Positions 7,348 to 14,340 are shown, counted from the stretch's first letter. The stretch: 19,898 nucleotides of DNA from Thermoplasmata archaeon (GCA_021798415.1 JAJZGO010000018.1:1-19898), one strand, 5' to 3'. Notes: a model not told the origin generated them from the sequence alone. Numbers and translations are program-made.

Positions 7348-9285
7348 GTGGCCTCGGTCCGTCGCCTTTCCGCCATCATGTTCACCGACATGGTCGGCTC
7401 CACGGCGGCGGCCCAGGCCAATGAGGCGTTGGCTCTCCAGCTTCGGGACGAGCAGGCGGGACTGGTTCGTCCCCTCTTCGTCGCTCATCAGGGGCGCGAG
7501 ATCAAATCCATGGGCGACGGGTTCCTGGTCGAGTTTGACAGCGCCCTGCGCGCCGTTCAGTGCGCGATCGACATCCAGCACCAGCTTCGCGAGCGCAACT
7601 CGCGACCCGGCGTGGCGCCGATCCAACTCCGCGTCGGAGTCCACCTCGGGGACGTCGAAGAGCGCGAGTCCGACATCTTCGGGGACGCGGTGAACATCGC
7701 TTCCCGCATCGAGCCTCTCGCCGTCCCGGGGGGAGTCTGCATCTCGGGAGAGGTGTTCAGCCAGGTTCGAAACAAGATTTCCAACCGACTCGAGAAGCTT
7801 CCGCCGACGGTGCTCAAAGGAGTGCAGACCCCGATGGACATCTACCGGGTCGCGCTGCCGTGGGAGGTTCCGGACGTCCCCTCGACCCGGTCCGGGCCCC
7901 GTCGACTGGCTGTCCTCCCGTTCGCCAACATCAGCCCTGACCCAAAGGACGAGTACTTTGCCGATGGCCTCACGGAAGAGATCATCACCGTGCTCTCGCA
8001 GCTGCGAGAGCTTCGCGTGATCGCCCGGACGTCCGTGGCCCGGTACAAATCGACGGCCAAGTCGGTCGCCGAGATCGGCGCGGAACTGGGGGTGGACGTG
8101 GTCCTGGAGGGAAGCGTGCGAAAGGCGGGTGATGAGCTCCGAATCACCGCGCAACTTATCGACGTCGACACCCAGGAGCACGCCTGGGCGAATACCTACG
8201 ACCGGAAGCTCGAGAGGGTGTTCGCCGTACAGGCGGAGATCGCGAAGCAGGTGACGGAGGCTCTCAAGGTCGAACTCGGTGCGACCGAAACGGCTCGCCT
8301 CACCCATCGGACGTTCCCGCGCCCGGAGTCGTACCTCGAGTACCTGCAGGGCCGCACGAGCATGCACAGCATGGCGGAAGCGGACCTGCGAGCTGCGAAG
8401 GACCATTTCGAGCGCGCGATTACGCTGGACGACCACAATGCGGCCGCCTACGCCGGGCTCGCCGACGTCCTTCGATTGCTCGGAGGAATCTACCATCACC
8501 TGCCAAGGCCGGAGTGGGAGGCCACGAGCCGGAAAAGCGCCGCAAGAGCCATCGAGCTCGACCCGGACCTTGCGGAGGCCCACTCCTCGCTCGCGTGGGT
8601 CCTGTGGGACGATTACGAATTCGCGGCGTCCGAAGAGGAGCTGAAGCGGGCCCTCTCGCTCAATCCGAGCCTCGCATGGGCGCGAGGGTTGTATGGGAGC
8701 CTACTGGCGGACGAGGCTCGCCCGGAGGAGGCCCTCCGCGAATTTGATCTCACCGAGCAACTCGACCCTCTCTCTACCCTCTTCCTGAGCGAGAAGTTCA
8801 ACCTGCTGGTCGGACTGCGGCGGCTCGACGAGGCCAGAGCCACGCTCGAAAAGCTCGGTTGGGTGGAGAATTTTGGCCTGCTGTATCACAACGGTTGGGC
8901 CACACTCAGCATCACCACCGGTGACAAGGAGCGATTTCGGACGGAGCTCGACCGGCTGAACCAGCTCCTCCCGGGTCGGCCGGACGGCGCGACGGCCTAT
9001 GCCATACACGCCGCTTGGACGGGCGACCCAGAGCGGGCGAAGGAACTGCTCCGGCCGATCGAAGCGCTCCCGGCCGCGGATCGGCCCTACACTTCGATCG
9101 CCGTTGCCTACGGCATGATGGGCGATCTCGACGCTTGCTTCCGATCGTTGGACCTCGCCGTCGAGGCGAAGCGCTTCAGCCCCCGCCAGTGGCGGATCGA
9201 TCCTTTCTGGGCCAACCTGAGAAGCGACCCGAGATTCCAGGTTCTTCTGAAGAAGGCGAACCTGGATCGACAGGCATCGACGTAG
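7348..9285 (+). CDS. Class III adenylate cyclase with TolB-like and TPR domains
   Basis: A protein of 645 residues in three parts. Residues 1-170 form a class III nucleotide cyclase domain with every catalytic position filled: metal Asp14 (MFTDMVGST), Lys53 and metal Asp57 (IKSMGDGF), Asp109 (ESDIFGD), Asn116 and Arg120 (VNIASR). Lys53 with Asp109 is the pair that selects ATP, so cAMP is the expected product. Residues 185-310 are the TolB/FlgO-like domain (RRLAVLPFANISPD, DVVLEGSVRKAGDELRITAQ). Residues 325-640 are helical TPR-type repeats (AAAYAGLADVLRLL, AEAHSSLAWVLWDDYEFAAS). No transmembrane helix is visible, so it is probably cytosolic and activated through protein contacts. The architecture is common in soil bacteria, which suggests transfer into this lineage (inference). 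No cAMP-binding protein is encoded nearby. Confidence 0.9.
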   Translation: MASVRRLSAIMFTDMVGSTAAAQANEALALQLRDEQAGLVRPLFVAHQGREIKSMGDGFLVEFDSALRAVQCAIDIQHQLRERNSRPGVAPIQLRVGVHLGDVEERESDIFGDAVNIASRIEPLAVPGGVCISGEVFSQVRNKISNRLEKLPPTVLKGVQTPMDIYRVALPWEVPDVPSTRSGPRRLAVLPFANISPDPKDEYFADGLTEEIITVLSQLRELRVIARTSVARYKSTAKSVAEIGAELGVDVVLEGSVRKAGDELRITAQLIDVDTQEHAWANTYDRKLERVFAVQAEIAKQVTEALKVELGATETARLTHRTFPRPESYLEYLQGRTSMHSMAEADLRAAKDHFERAITLDDHNAAAYAGLADVLRLLGGIYHHLPRPEWEATSRKSAARAIELDPDLAEAHSSLAWVLWDDYEFAASEEELKRALSLNPSLAWARGLYGSLLADEARPEEALREFDLTEQLDPLSTLFLSEKFNLLVGLRRLDEARATLEKLGWVENFGLLYHNGWATLSITTGDKERFRTELDRLNQLLPGRPDGATAYAIHAAWTGDPERAKELLRPIEALPAADRPYTSIAVAYGMMGDLDACFRSLDLAVEAKRFSPRQWRIDPFWANLRSDPRFQVLLKKANLDRQAST

Positions 9286-9382
9286 CGTGGGCCCCGAGCT
9301 ACACCGCCTCCCCGTTGGAGGAAGGTCTTCCCGACATCCTCTCCGTGGCCAAAGCCACGTAACGCTCGGCCGCGAAGTGCGG

Positions 9383-9595
9383 CTACTTGGGTTCCTCCGA
9401 CGCGGTCTCGGCCCACTCGTGCATGGGCGTCCGTCGGATCCCCGCGGCCCGCGCCAGGGCGTTCTTCGTTCCCTCCTTGGCCAGGTGGGGCGCGTGGACC
9501 ACGTCCGTCTCGACGTCCTTGCCGATCCCCCCCAATGCCCGACCCAATTCTCTCAGATGCTCTCGGATTCGTGGTCGGTCCGTCTCGTCGGTCAT
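9383..9595 (-). CDS. Small charged protein of unknown function
   Basis: A 70-residue, highly charged, probably helical soluble protein (RIREHLRELGRALGGIGKD and later AKEGTKNALARAAGIRRT). I do not recognise a family. It converges with the cyclase gene, whose stop is about 100 nt away. On the minus strand an AT-rich stretch reading AAGCTTTTTG (9628-9637) lies about 37 nt before the ATG, a plausible TATA-like element with a 10-nt leader. The opposite strand and other frames here have no better candidate. Confidence 0.5.
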   Translation of the reverse strand: MTDETDRPRIREHLRELGRALGGIGKDVETDVVHAPHLAKEGTKNALARAAGIRRTPMHEWAETASEEPK

Positions 9596-9941
9596 AGGTC
9601 CTGGCGCGCGTCTCCGCGGTTCCGGTCCAAAAAGCTTGACCTACAGCGGAAACGAAGAAGGGCGGTGCTCGCGGGAAGGCATAGGACGCGCCGACGGGGG
9701 GCGGGCGAGGGGTCCCCCTCTCGCACTCGGAACCGGTAGGACCACCGGATGAGCCGTGGCTTCCGCCCTTTCCGTTCGGAAAACCCGGCGCATCTCCGGG
9801 AGCCGTTCGCGGATCGCGCGGTGCGACAGAATAGCCGCCGATACCCGTCCGAGCGGGGTCGGAGGGGTGCCGCGGGGCCCCGCTCTGACCCTACTCAGAT
9901 ACCTGGCTCGAAGGCGAGAGGGGTCAACGACCGCGGCCAGG
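9596..9941. other. Gene-poor gap carrying one copy of a 41-nt dispersed repeat
   Basis: No frame here gives a recognisable protein. The region lies between the start of the small charged gene and the end of the HEPN pseudogene. It contains a 41-nt sequence (9802-9842) that recurs at 12453-12493. It is otherwise featureless GC-rich DNA and may be the remains of deleted genes. Confidence 0.5.
9802..9842 (+). repeat. Dispersed imperfect 41-nt repeat, copy 1
   Basis: Aligned without gaps to 12453-12493 with 35 of 41 bases identical; the core ends GACAGAATAGCCGCCGAT here and GACAGAGTAGCCACCGAT in the other copy. Both copies lie in the same orientation in non-coding, decayed gaps 2.6 kb apart. The outer sequences diverge quickly, so the ends of the unit cannot be set. 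Confidence 0.5.
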
Positions 9942-10276
9942 CTACTCCTTCACCCGTGCCTGCCGCAGCTTGGACACGAGCCAGGGGAGCCTTCGTTCGA
10001 TGAACTCCCTCACATCCGCTGGGCGGATCGAAGCATGGCCGTGATGGTCGTCCTGACGAAGCCGGGTCAACTCGCGCCAGTCGATACGCGGGTTGTCACG
10101 GGCGAGAATCTTCCACAGCTTGTCGGCCTCCTCCGTGAAGTTCGATAGCCTCCACATGACGGCGTCCTGAGGCTTCCGCTCGGTGAGGAACGTTTGCATC
10201 CCTCTCGAGCGTACTCCAGCAGATCCTCCCCCCTTTCGACCATTCGGGCGAGGGGGACCTTGTTCTCCGCGGTCAC
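9942..10276 (-). pseudogene. HEPN-domain toxin gene (HepT/DUF86 type), frameshifted
   Basis: The gene starts at a GTG overlapping the TGA of the upstream nucleotidyltransferase gene (GTGA), the standard layout of MNT-HEPN toxin-antitoxin operons. The first frame gives PLARMVERGEDLLEYARE; after a one-base loss near 10205 a second frame continues MQTFLTERKPQDAVMWRLSN, then NPRIDWRELTRLR and LPWLVSKLRQ, matching DUF86 HEPN proteins along the whole length (about 111 residues if repaired). The HEPN RNase motif Rx4HxY reads RQDDHHGH: Arg and His are kept but the Tyr is His. In studied systems MntA AMPylates that Tyr. The toxin is therefore both frameshifted and altered at the modification site. Programmed frameshifting is possible but unlikely. 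Confidence 0.75.
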
Positions 10277-10713
10277 AGAGGGATAGCCTCCGCTTCCACC
10301 TTGGGACGAACGAACCAATGCAACGTCTCGGGAGACACCACATCCGTCTTGCGGCGGAGAAGTTCCTCTAGGGCAATGGGGAGGTCAAGGAACGCCACGG
10401 GAGGGTGCTCGCGCTTCCACTCCACGAGAAGGTCCACGTCGCTGTCGGGACGGGCCTCCCTTCGCCGGACCGAGCCGAACACGCGGAAACGTCTCACCCC
10501 GAACTTCCTGCCGAGCCTTAGGATCTCATCCCGGTGCGGGGCGATGATCTCCTCCACGCCAAGCCCGTCGCCGAGCTTCACCGGCCGAATCTTCGGAACG
10601 GCGTAGAGCTCCGAGCGGCACCTCGGGCAGGAACGGACGCGTGCCTTCCTCGGAATCCACTCGTAGGCGTACCGGTAGCAACGGAGACGGGGGAGGGCGA
10701 CGTCGGGCATCAA
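10273..10713 (-). CDS. Zinc-ribbon/MNT nucleotidyltransferase (MntA-type antitoxin)
   Basis: A protein of 146 residues. Residues 8-43 resemble an archaeal zinc ribbon (LRCYRYAYEWIPRKARVRSCPRC), but the first knuckle is C12-x2-Y15 rather than CxxC, so the zinc site is probably broken; one TGC to TAC change would do this. Residues 55-146 are a minimal nucleotidyltransferase: VFGSVRR (G80-S81), then SDVDLLV (D92 and D94 as metal ligands) and a third acidic strand RKTDVV (D124). In characterised MNT-HEPN pairs the enzyme adds AMP to the HEPN toxin and neutralises it. Here its stop codon overlaps the start of a HEPN gene. The enzyme still looks intact while its partner is frameshifted. No clear TATA box precedes the start. 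Confidence 0.8.
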   Translation of the reverse strand: MMPDVALPRLRCYRYAYEWIPRKARVRSCPRCRSELYAVPKIRPVKLGDGLGVEEIIAPHRDEILRLGRKFGVRRFRVFGSVRRREARPDSDVDLLVEWKREHPPVAFLDLPIALEELLRRKTDVVSPETLHWFVRPKVEAEAIPL

Positions 10714-10948
10714 CGGTGCGTTGGGTCTCTGAGTGTCAAGAACTTCGGTATGACGAAGAATCGAGTTACGTCATCGACCCCCCTGCGTTCTCGAAGTCGA
10801 TGCATGTCTCTTCACCTCCATAGAGTGGAACCTCCAGTACGCCCCCCCGTGGACCGGAATCTGTTTCCCGCCCAACAAGTTGGGGCGCTTGCGCTCGCCG
10901 GCATTGTCAGCCCCCGCACGTGACTGGAATCCCCGAGCGGGCCTCCGC

Positions 10949-10971
10949 TCCCCGACGAGTCTCGTCGGGGA
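10949..10971. repeat. Perfect inverted repeat, 11-bp arms with 1-nt centre
   Basis: TCCCCGACGAG (10949-10959), a single T, then CTCGTCGGGGA (10961-10971). It could form a hairpin in RNA from either strand or bind a dimeric regulator. No T-run follows on either strand and no gene ends here, so a terminator role is unlikely. It sits between two divergent modules. Confidence 0.5.
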
Positions 10972-11078
10972 AATTCGGGGATTGGACGATCTTCCCTCGG
11001 CGGAATGTAAGGCGTGGGAGGTCACATTGCGCCGATCTCCGTCTCGGGAAGAGTCGCAGAAACGGATAGTATACAATA

Positions 11079-11088
11079 ACTATATTAT
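11079..11088 (+). promoter_or_regulatory. TATA box for the winged-helix/nucleotidyltransferase pair
   Basis: AACTATATTA is the most AT-rich stretch in the window and is centred about 27 nt before the ATG at 11111, which predicts a leaderless transcript. Short partial inverted repeats (ATAGT at 11066-11070 and ACTAT at 11080-11084) overlap it and could be an operator for the winged-helix product, but they are too short to be sure. Confidence 0.6.
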
Positions 11089-11110
11089 CATCGGGTGACA
11101 TCTGGGCTGC

Positions 11111-11434
11111 ATGGACACCGAAGCCCTGTTCGGCAGCCGGGTCAGAGCTCAGACCCTCGAGACTCTGGCCATCACCCCGAAGCCGCTTTCGGCGTACCGA
11201 GTGGCCAAGGCCATCGAGGCCCAACCCATTCAAGTGCTGACGATTCTGAAGAGACTCGAGCCCGCGGTGGAACACACCCCGGGCGGATGGGTCCTGCGGA
11301 ACGACTCGCTGCGACGGTTTCTTCTCAGTGAAATCCGTGAGCGGGATCGGGCGCGGCGTGAGGAGAAAGATGAGCTACTGGTCAAGCTCGGCATGACACC
11401 CAGCTTCGAGCATGGACGAGGAAGAATTCGATAG
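11111..11434 (+). CDS. Winged-helix DNA-binding protein, probable module regulator/antitoxin
   Basis: A 107-residue protein. Residues 5-75 read as a winged helix: a first helix RVRAQTLETLAITP, the helix-turn-helix SAYRVAKAIEAQPIQVLTILKRLE, and a wing HTPGGWVLRNDSL. The last 35 residues are a charged helix (LLSEIRERDRARREEKDELL). The ATG is chosen because a TATA box lies about 27 nt upstream. The next gene, a nucleotidyltransferase, starts 23 nt before this gene ends, so the two are translationally linked. Small winged-helix proteins paired with nucleotidyltransferases occur in AbiE-like and related two-gene systems, where they repress the operon; this role is inferred here. Confidence 0.75.
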   Translation: MDTEALFGSRVRAQTLETLAITPKPLSAYRVAKAIEAQPIQVLTILKRLEPAVEHTPGGWVLRNDSLRRFLLSEIRERDRARREEKDELLVKLGMTPSFEHGRGRIR

Positions 11435-11957
11435 TGCACTGGAGAAGGCGCCCACTCCCGAGGACCGCCTCGCGTGGTTCGGCGCGCTTCTTGCCCGCGA
11501 AGCCCGAACGCACGTGGAGCTCGTAGGAGGGTCCGCCATCGAGATTTACCTCACCTCGACGAAGTACGTTTCGCAGGACATCGATGTCGTGGGGAAGCCC
11601 ATGGCCATTACGACGGTGCTACGTAGATGGGGATTCCGGAAGGTCCAAGGAAGAAGCCAGCGAGCGTACTGGGCAAAGGAGACGATCGGGCTCGTGGACC
11701 TTGTAGGCCCCGTGGACCGTTCGGGGCTACCCCCTCGTCAAGTTGAGACCCCATTCGGACCCGCGGCACTCTCCGCCTTGGAGCCTCTGATTATCCGAAG
11801 GCTCGTACGGGCACGGCGCGAGCAATCGGACGAATTGTTCGAGCAAGCCGTTGGCCTGGCTCGGAAAAGCGACCTGGATTGGGAGTACCTTCGCCTCGAG
11901 GCTCGATACGAAGAAGTCGGTCCTTCGCTTGAGCGACTCCGTCGTGCTCTTCGCTGA
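11412..11957 (+). CDS. Nucleotidyltransferase-fold protein (DUF6036/AbiEii-like)
   Basis: A 181-residue soluble protein. The nucleotidyltransferase signature is clear: HVELVGGSAIEIYLTS (G39-G40-S41) followed by SQDIDVVG (D56 and D58 as metal ligands), with further strand elements GLVDLVGP. The C-terminal third is helical and charged (LIIRRLVRARREQSDELFEQ and later LDWEYLRLEARYEEVG), as in DUF6036 and AbiEii-type proteins. It overlaps the winged-helix gene by 23 nt and is probably translated from the same leaderless message. By analogy it could be a toxin acting on tRNA or nucleotides, with the upstream protein as its regulator; no activity can be read from sequence alone. It appears intact. 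Confidence 0.75.
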   Translation: MDEEEFDSALEKAPTPEDRLAWFGALLAREARTHVELVGGSAIEIYLTSTKYVSQDIDVVGKPMAITTVLRRWGFRKVQGRSQRAYWAKETIGLVDLVGPVDRSGLPPRQVETPFGPAALSALEPLIIRRLVRARREQSDELFEQAVGLARKSDLDWEYLRLEARYEEVGPSLERLRRALR

Positions 11958-12235
11958 ACCAGCGAACCTTTCGACGGCGGAGGGCGAAGGACGGCTCGCG
12001 TGCTCCGCGTCCCCATGCAGGCCGGCCGGGCCGGAGACCCGTGACGACGATAGGTTCGTCGGCCCGTGCGGGGCGTAGAGTACGTGGGCCATTCTCCCGA
12101 CCACTCGTACCCTCGTGATCTACCCGAGCCCATCGCGAAGTCGGGGCCCGAGCGAAGGACGCGATGGGGCCGGACGGGCGGCTGGGCGCGGTCCCGACGG
12201 GCAGGCACCCGCCAGCGCGATCAAGTGCAGTCCCC

Positions 12236-12463
12236 CGACCGCTTGTGCGGGACCTCGCGCTGACCCCCTCCGGTCGCCTGAGGTTGGTCGAAACGACGCC
12301 GGAGACCGGCAGCGACGGGAAGGAACCGCGAGGGGGGCGAGAGCTCTCCGCAGCGTTCGCATAGGACCCGAGCGAAGGGCTCCTCCACCTGGCCATGCGT
12401 CCCTCCGGAGACGAGATCTCACCGGTCCTCGCCTTTTGGAAGCGGGTCGGAGGCCATTCCCGG
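12236..12463 (+). pseudogene. Fragment of an SNF2-family helicase N-terminal region, with in-frame TAG
   Basis: One frame gives LALTPSGRLRLVETTPE, then RELSAAFA, TAG at 12362-12364, and continues DPSEGLLHLAMRPSGDEISP and VLAFWKRVGGH. The order (TPSG-LxLVE, AAFA, EGLLHLA, P-LAFW-R-GG) matches the N-terminal accessory region of HepA-like SNF2 helicases as I remember it. No helicase motifs (Walker A, DEAH) follow; the matching sequence ends near 12463 where the dispersed repeat lies. Only a scrap of a gene of 900 or more residues remains. The 280 bases before it (11958-12235) show nothing recognisable. Confidence 0.5.
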
Positions 12464-12493
12464 ATCGCGCCGCGCGACAGAGTAGCCACCGAT
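12453..12493 (+). repeat. Dispersed imperfect 41-nt repeat, copy 2
   Basis: Second copy of the sequence at 9802-9842 (35 of 41 identical, no gaps). It begins where the recognisable helicase fragment ends, so it may mark a deletion or insertion junction. The following bases to 12665 show no gene. Confidence 0.5.
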
Positions 12494-12665
12494 GCTGGGT
12501 CCGACTTCGGGACTTCGAACGTACGCATCGCGCGAAAAGCCGATAGCGGATCGAAGCGTGGGACCGGTTCCGGGGGAAAGACGGGTGGGCGGGCCGCCCG
12601 TCAAGCCCGGAGACGGCGCTTGAACCAGGGCAGACGCGCGGGCATTCCCCCCTCGTACCGGCCGG

Positions 12666-13457
12666 TCAACGGACCGTAGGCACGGTTGAGGGCCGGCCAT
12701 TCTCGCCCACGCTCGATCGGGCGTCGACCAACCGGACGCTCGCCCGACCAAAGAACGGAGCGACCGCGATGAACTCGTATGTCAGCGTCGGCGTCGGAAA
12801 GAGTTCCTCGAGCGCGCGGTACTCGCCGTTCCGGTGCCATCCGGGGTAGTTGAACAGTTCGTCGAAGAGGATGATCGACCCTGCTCGCAGTCGCCCTTCC
12901 TCGAGCAGCGTGGACAAGACGAACCGGGTGGAAGAGTAGAGATCGCAGTCGATATGGACGAACGCGGCCGCTCGATCGTGGCCGGCCAGGAAGGGCACTA
13001 AGGTCTTTTCGAACCGGCCCTCCACCAAGGTCACGTTCGGTTCCACGCGGGGGATCTCGGTCTGGGCGTACTCGCCCGCTTCCACGCCGGTTCGCCAGTG
13101 CTCCGGAAGTCCCTCGAAGGTGTCGAATCCATAGAGCCGTCCTTCGGGGACTCGCTGAAGGATGCTCCGGGCGATTTGGTTGGTGGACAACCCCCCGGCC
13201 ACACCGAACTCGAGGTAGAGGCCGGAAGGCAGGGCCTGACCCACCGTCCAGTGGCGTATCAGATAGGGCGATGCGAAACGCTCGACCGTCCGGGGAAGCC
13301 GGCCCACGAACTCCGTGGCCCGGACGCGCGACTCGATGTTCTCTCCTTGCCCGTAATGGTAGGGGTGAAACAAGGCTAGCAGGGGATCCCGGATCGGAGC
13401 GAACGGGTTCAACGTGCTCCAGACCCTGTCGATCACCTGGTTGGCGCGGACGTCCAT
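12666..13457 (-). CDS. TylF/MycF-like SAM-dependent O-methyltransferase
   Basis: A 263-residue class I methyltransferase. Motif I, the SAM-binding loop, is YLEFGVAGGLS (81-91). Motif II is YGFDTFEGLPE (109-119), which is characteristic of the TylF/MycF family of macrolide-sugar methyltransferases. The metal-binding and catalytic region is FVHIDCDLYSS near 166-176, followed by ILFDELFNYPGWHRN. The substrate is unknown; relatives act on sugars in antibiotics or surface glycans. The ATG has a TATA-like GTGTACATT on the minus strand (13478-13486), centred 25 nt upstream, which predicts a leaderless message. It stands alone with no glycosyltransferases in view. Confidence 0.85.
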   Translation of the reverse strand: MDVRANQVIDRVWSTLNPFAPIRDPLLALFHPYHYGQGENIESRVRATEFVGRLPRTVERFASPYLIRHWTVGQALPSGLYLEFGVAGGLSTNQIARSILQRVPEGRLYGFDTFEGLPEHWRTGVEAGEYAQTEIPRVEPNVTLVEGRFEKTLVPFLAGHDRAAAFVHIDCDLYSSTRFVLSTLLEEGRLRAGSIILFDELFNYPGWHRNGEYRALEELFPTPTLTYEFIAVAPFFGRASVRLVDARSSVGENGRPSTVPTVR

Positions 13458-13901
13458 CGCGTGGTCCTGCCCTCCGGAATGTACACTGCCCGGGGCTAAA
13501 GGGTTCCCCCGGCACGGTCCTGCCGAGCGGGAGCCAAGCCGCAGCGGGGAAGCGCCGGGTCACCGAGAACCGGCCGGGGCATGGTGCGGGAGCCGCTCGG
13601 TCGCTCGACGCCGCATCGAGGCCGCCCCGGTCCACAGGTCGGCTCTCCGTACCGGCCCGGTTCCGCCCACGGCCCCCTCAGAGATCTCCACGGACCGCCC
13701 CCATTCGGCCCTTACCGTAGGACGGGCCGGACTCCATCGTCTCCACCCGATGCCCGGAAGAGAAGTCGAGAGGCACCGGACTCGCCGACGTATCCCCCGG
13801 CGGTTCGCCTCGAATCACATCACGGGAGGCTAGCCCCGGGCCGAAAATCGACGGGGGGCGCCATCCCTTATGTACGGCGGGGCCCTCTAGCAGGCGAAAC
13901 C
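13458..13901. other. Gap with divergent promoters, no gene recognised
   Basis: Between the methyltransferase gene (leftward) and the DUF1059 gene (rightward). Long open frames here are Pro/Arg/Ser-rich shadows. The left end holds the methyltransferase TATA-like box. The right end holds CTTATGTA (13867-13874), about 30 nt before the DUF1059 ATG. I see no tRNA or other structured RNA. Confidence 0.5.
13867..13874 (+). promoter_or_regulatory. TATA-like box for the DUF1059 gene
   Basis: CTTATGTA begins 35 nt before the ATG at 13902, which would give a leader of only a few bases. It shares the CTTA start seen before other genes of the window. Confidence 0.45.
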
Positions 13902-14075
13902 ATGGCGAGCTTCAAGTGCGCGGATATCGGAATGGCGTGTGGCTTTGAGGTGAAGGGCGCGAAGGACGCGGGCGAAGTGATGGCGATCGCGGCGGCGCAC
14001 GCGAAGTCCTCCCACGGCATCAGCAGTCCACCGCCCGACCTCGTGGCCAAGCTGCAGAAGGCCATCAAGGCCTGA
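13902..14075 (+). CDS. DUF1059 family small protein
   Basis: A 57-residue protein with the whole DUF1059 pattern: FKCADIGMACGFEVKGAKD at the start (two Cys, positions 6 and 13), a middle helix with AAAHAKSSHG, and a closing amphipathic helix (LVAKLQKAIKA). The conserved Cys and His residues suggest a metal-binding site. Members are abundant in archaea and some bacteria and their function is unknown. The gene is monocistronic, with its own TATA-like box; the next gene begins about 300 nt later with a separate promoter. Confidence 0.85.
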   Translation: MASFKCADIGMACGFEVKGAKDAGEVMAIAAAHAKSSHGISSPPPDLVAKLQKAIKA

Positions 14076-14340
14076 TCCGGCGACTCAATCGGCCCACCCG
14101 CCGCCCCAGCCGTCGGACGCCGGGTTCGGGCACGTCGGGAGTCGACCGGTGGGTGACCCCAGGACGGCCGACCCGATCCAGAACCGGCGATCCCGGGCCG
14201 CCGAGCGTCTCGTCTGAGCCGCCGCGTTCGTTGGCTCGACCTGCCTTCTCCGATTCTCGTTCTCCCTCGCCTCTGTCCGGGTGCACCTCGGACCGGCCCG
14301 GCCGTCGCTCACCGGAAGCGAGCACTTCGGGTGCGCACCG

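Larger units (their letters stand above)
10714..11110. other. Divergent intergenic region between two nucleotidyltransferase modules
   Basis: About 400 bases separate the leftward MNT gene from the rightward winged-helix gene. An open frame on the plus strand runs for much of it (10880-11098) and another on the minus strand (10771-11076), but neither has a family motif or good codon use. The region contains a perfect 23-nt palindromic hairpin (10949-10971) and, at its right end, the AT-rich promoter of the winged-helix gene. It may be a shared control region or the scar of a lost gene. Confidence 0.45.

Noticed and set aside
6832..8583. Minus-strand open frame of 583 codons
   Set aside because: It is the antisense shadow of the cyclase gene and part of the dehydrogenase pseudogene, whose plus-strand readings carry clear family motifs.
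9306..9321. Short stem CCTCC/GGAGG after the cyclase gene as a terminator
   Set aside because: Only five base pairs and no T-run follows.
3753..12364. Pyrrolysine or other amber recoding of the interrupted genes
   Set aside because: TAG also serves as the natural final stop of intact genes here, and the affected genes carry other lesions such as truncation and frameshifts.
12601..13635. Minus-strand open frame of 344 codons overlapping the methyltransferase
   Set aside because: Out of frame with the TylF-like methyltransferase, rich in Arg/Pro, no domain motif.
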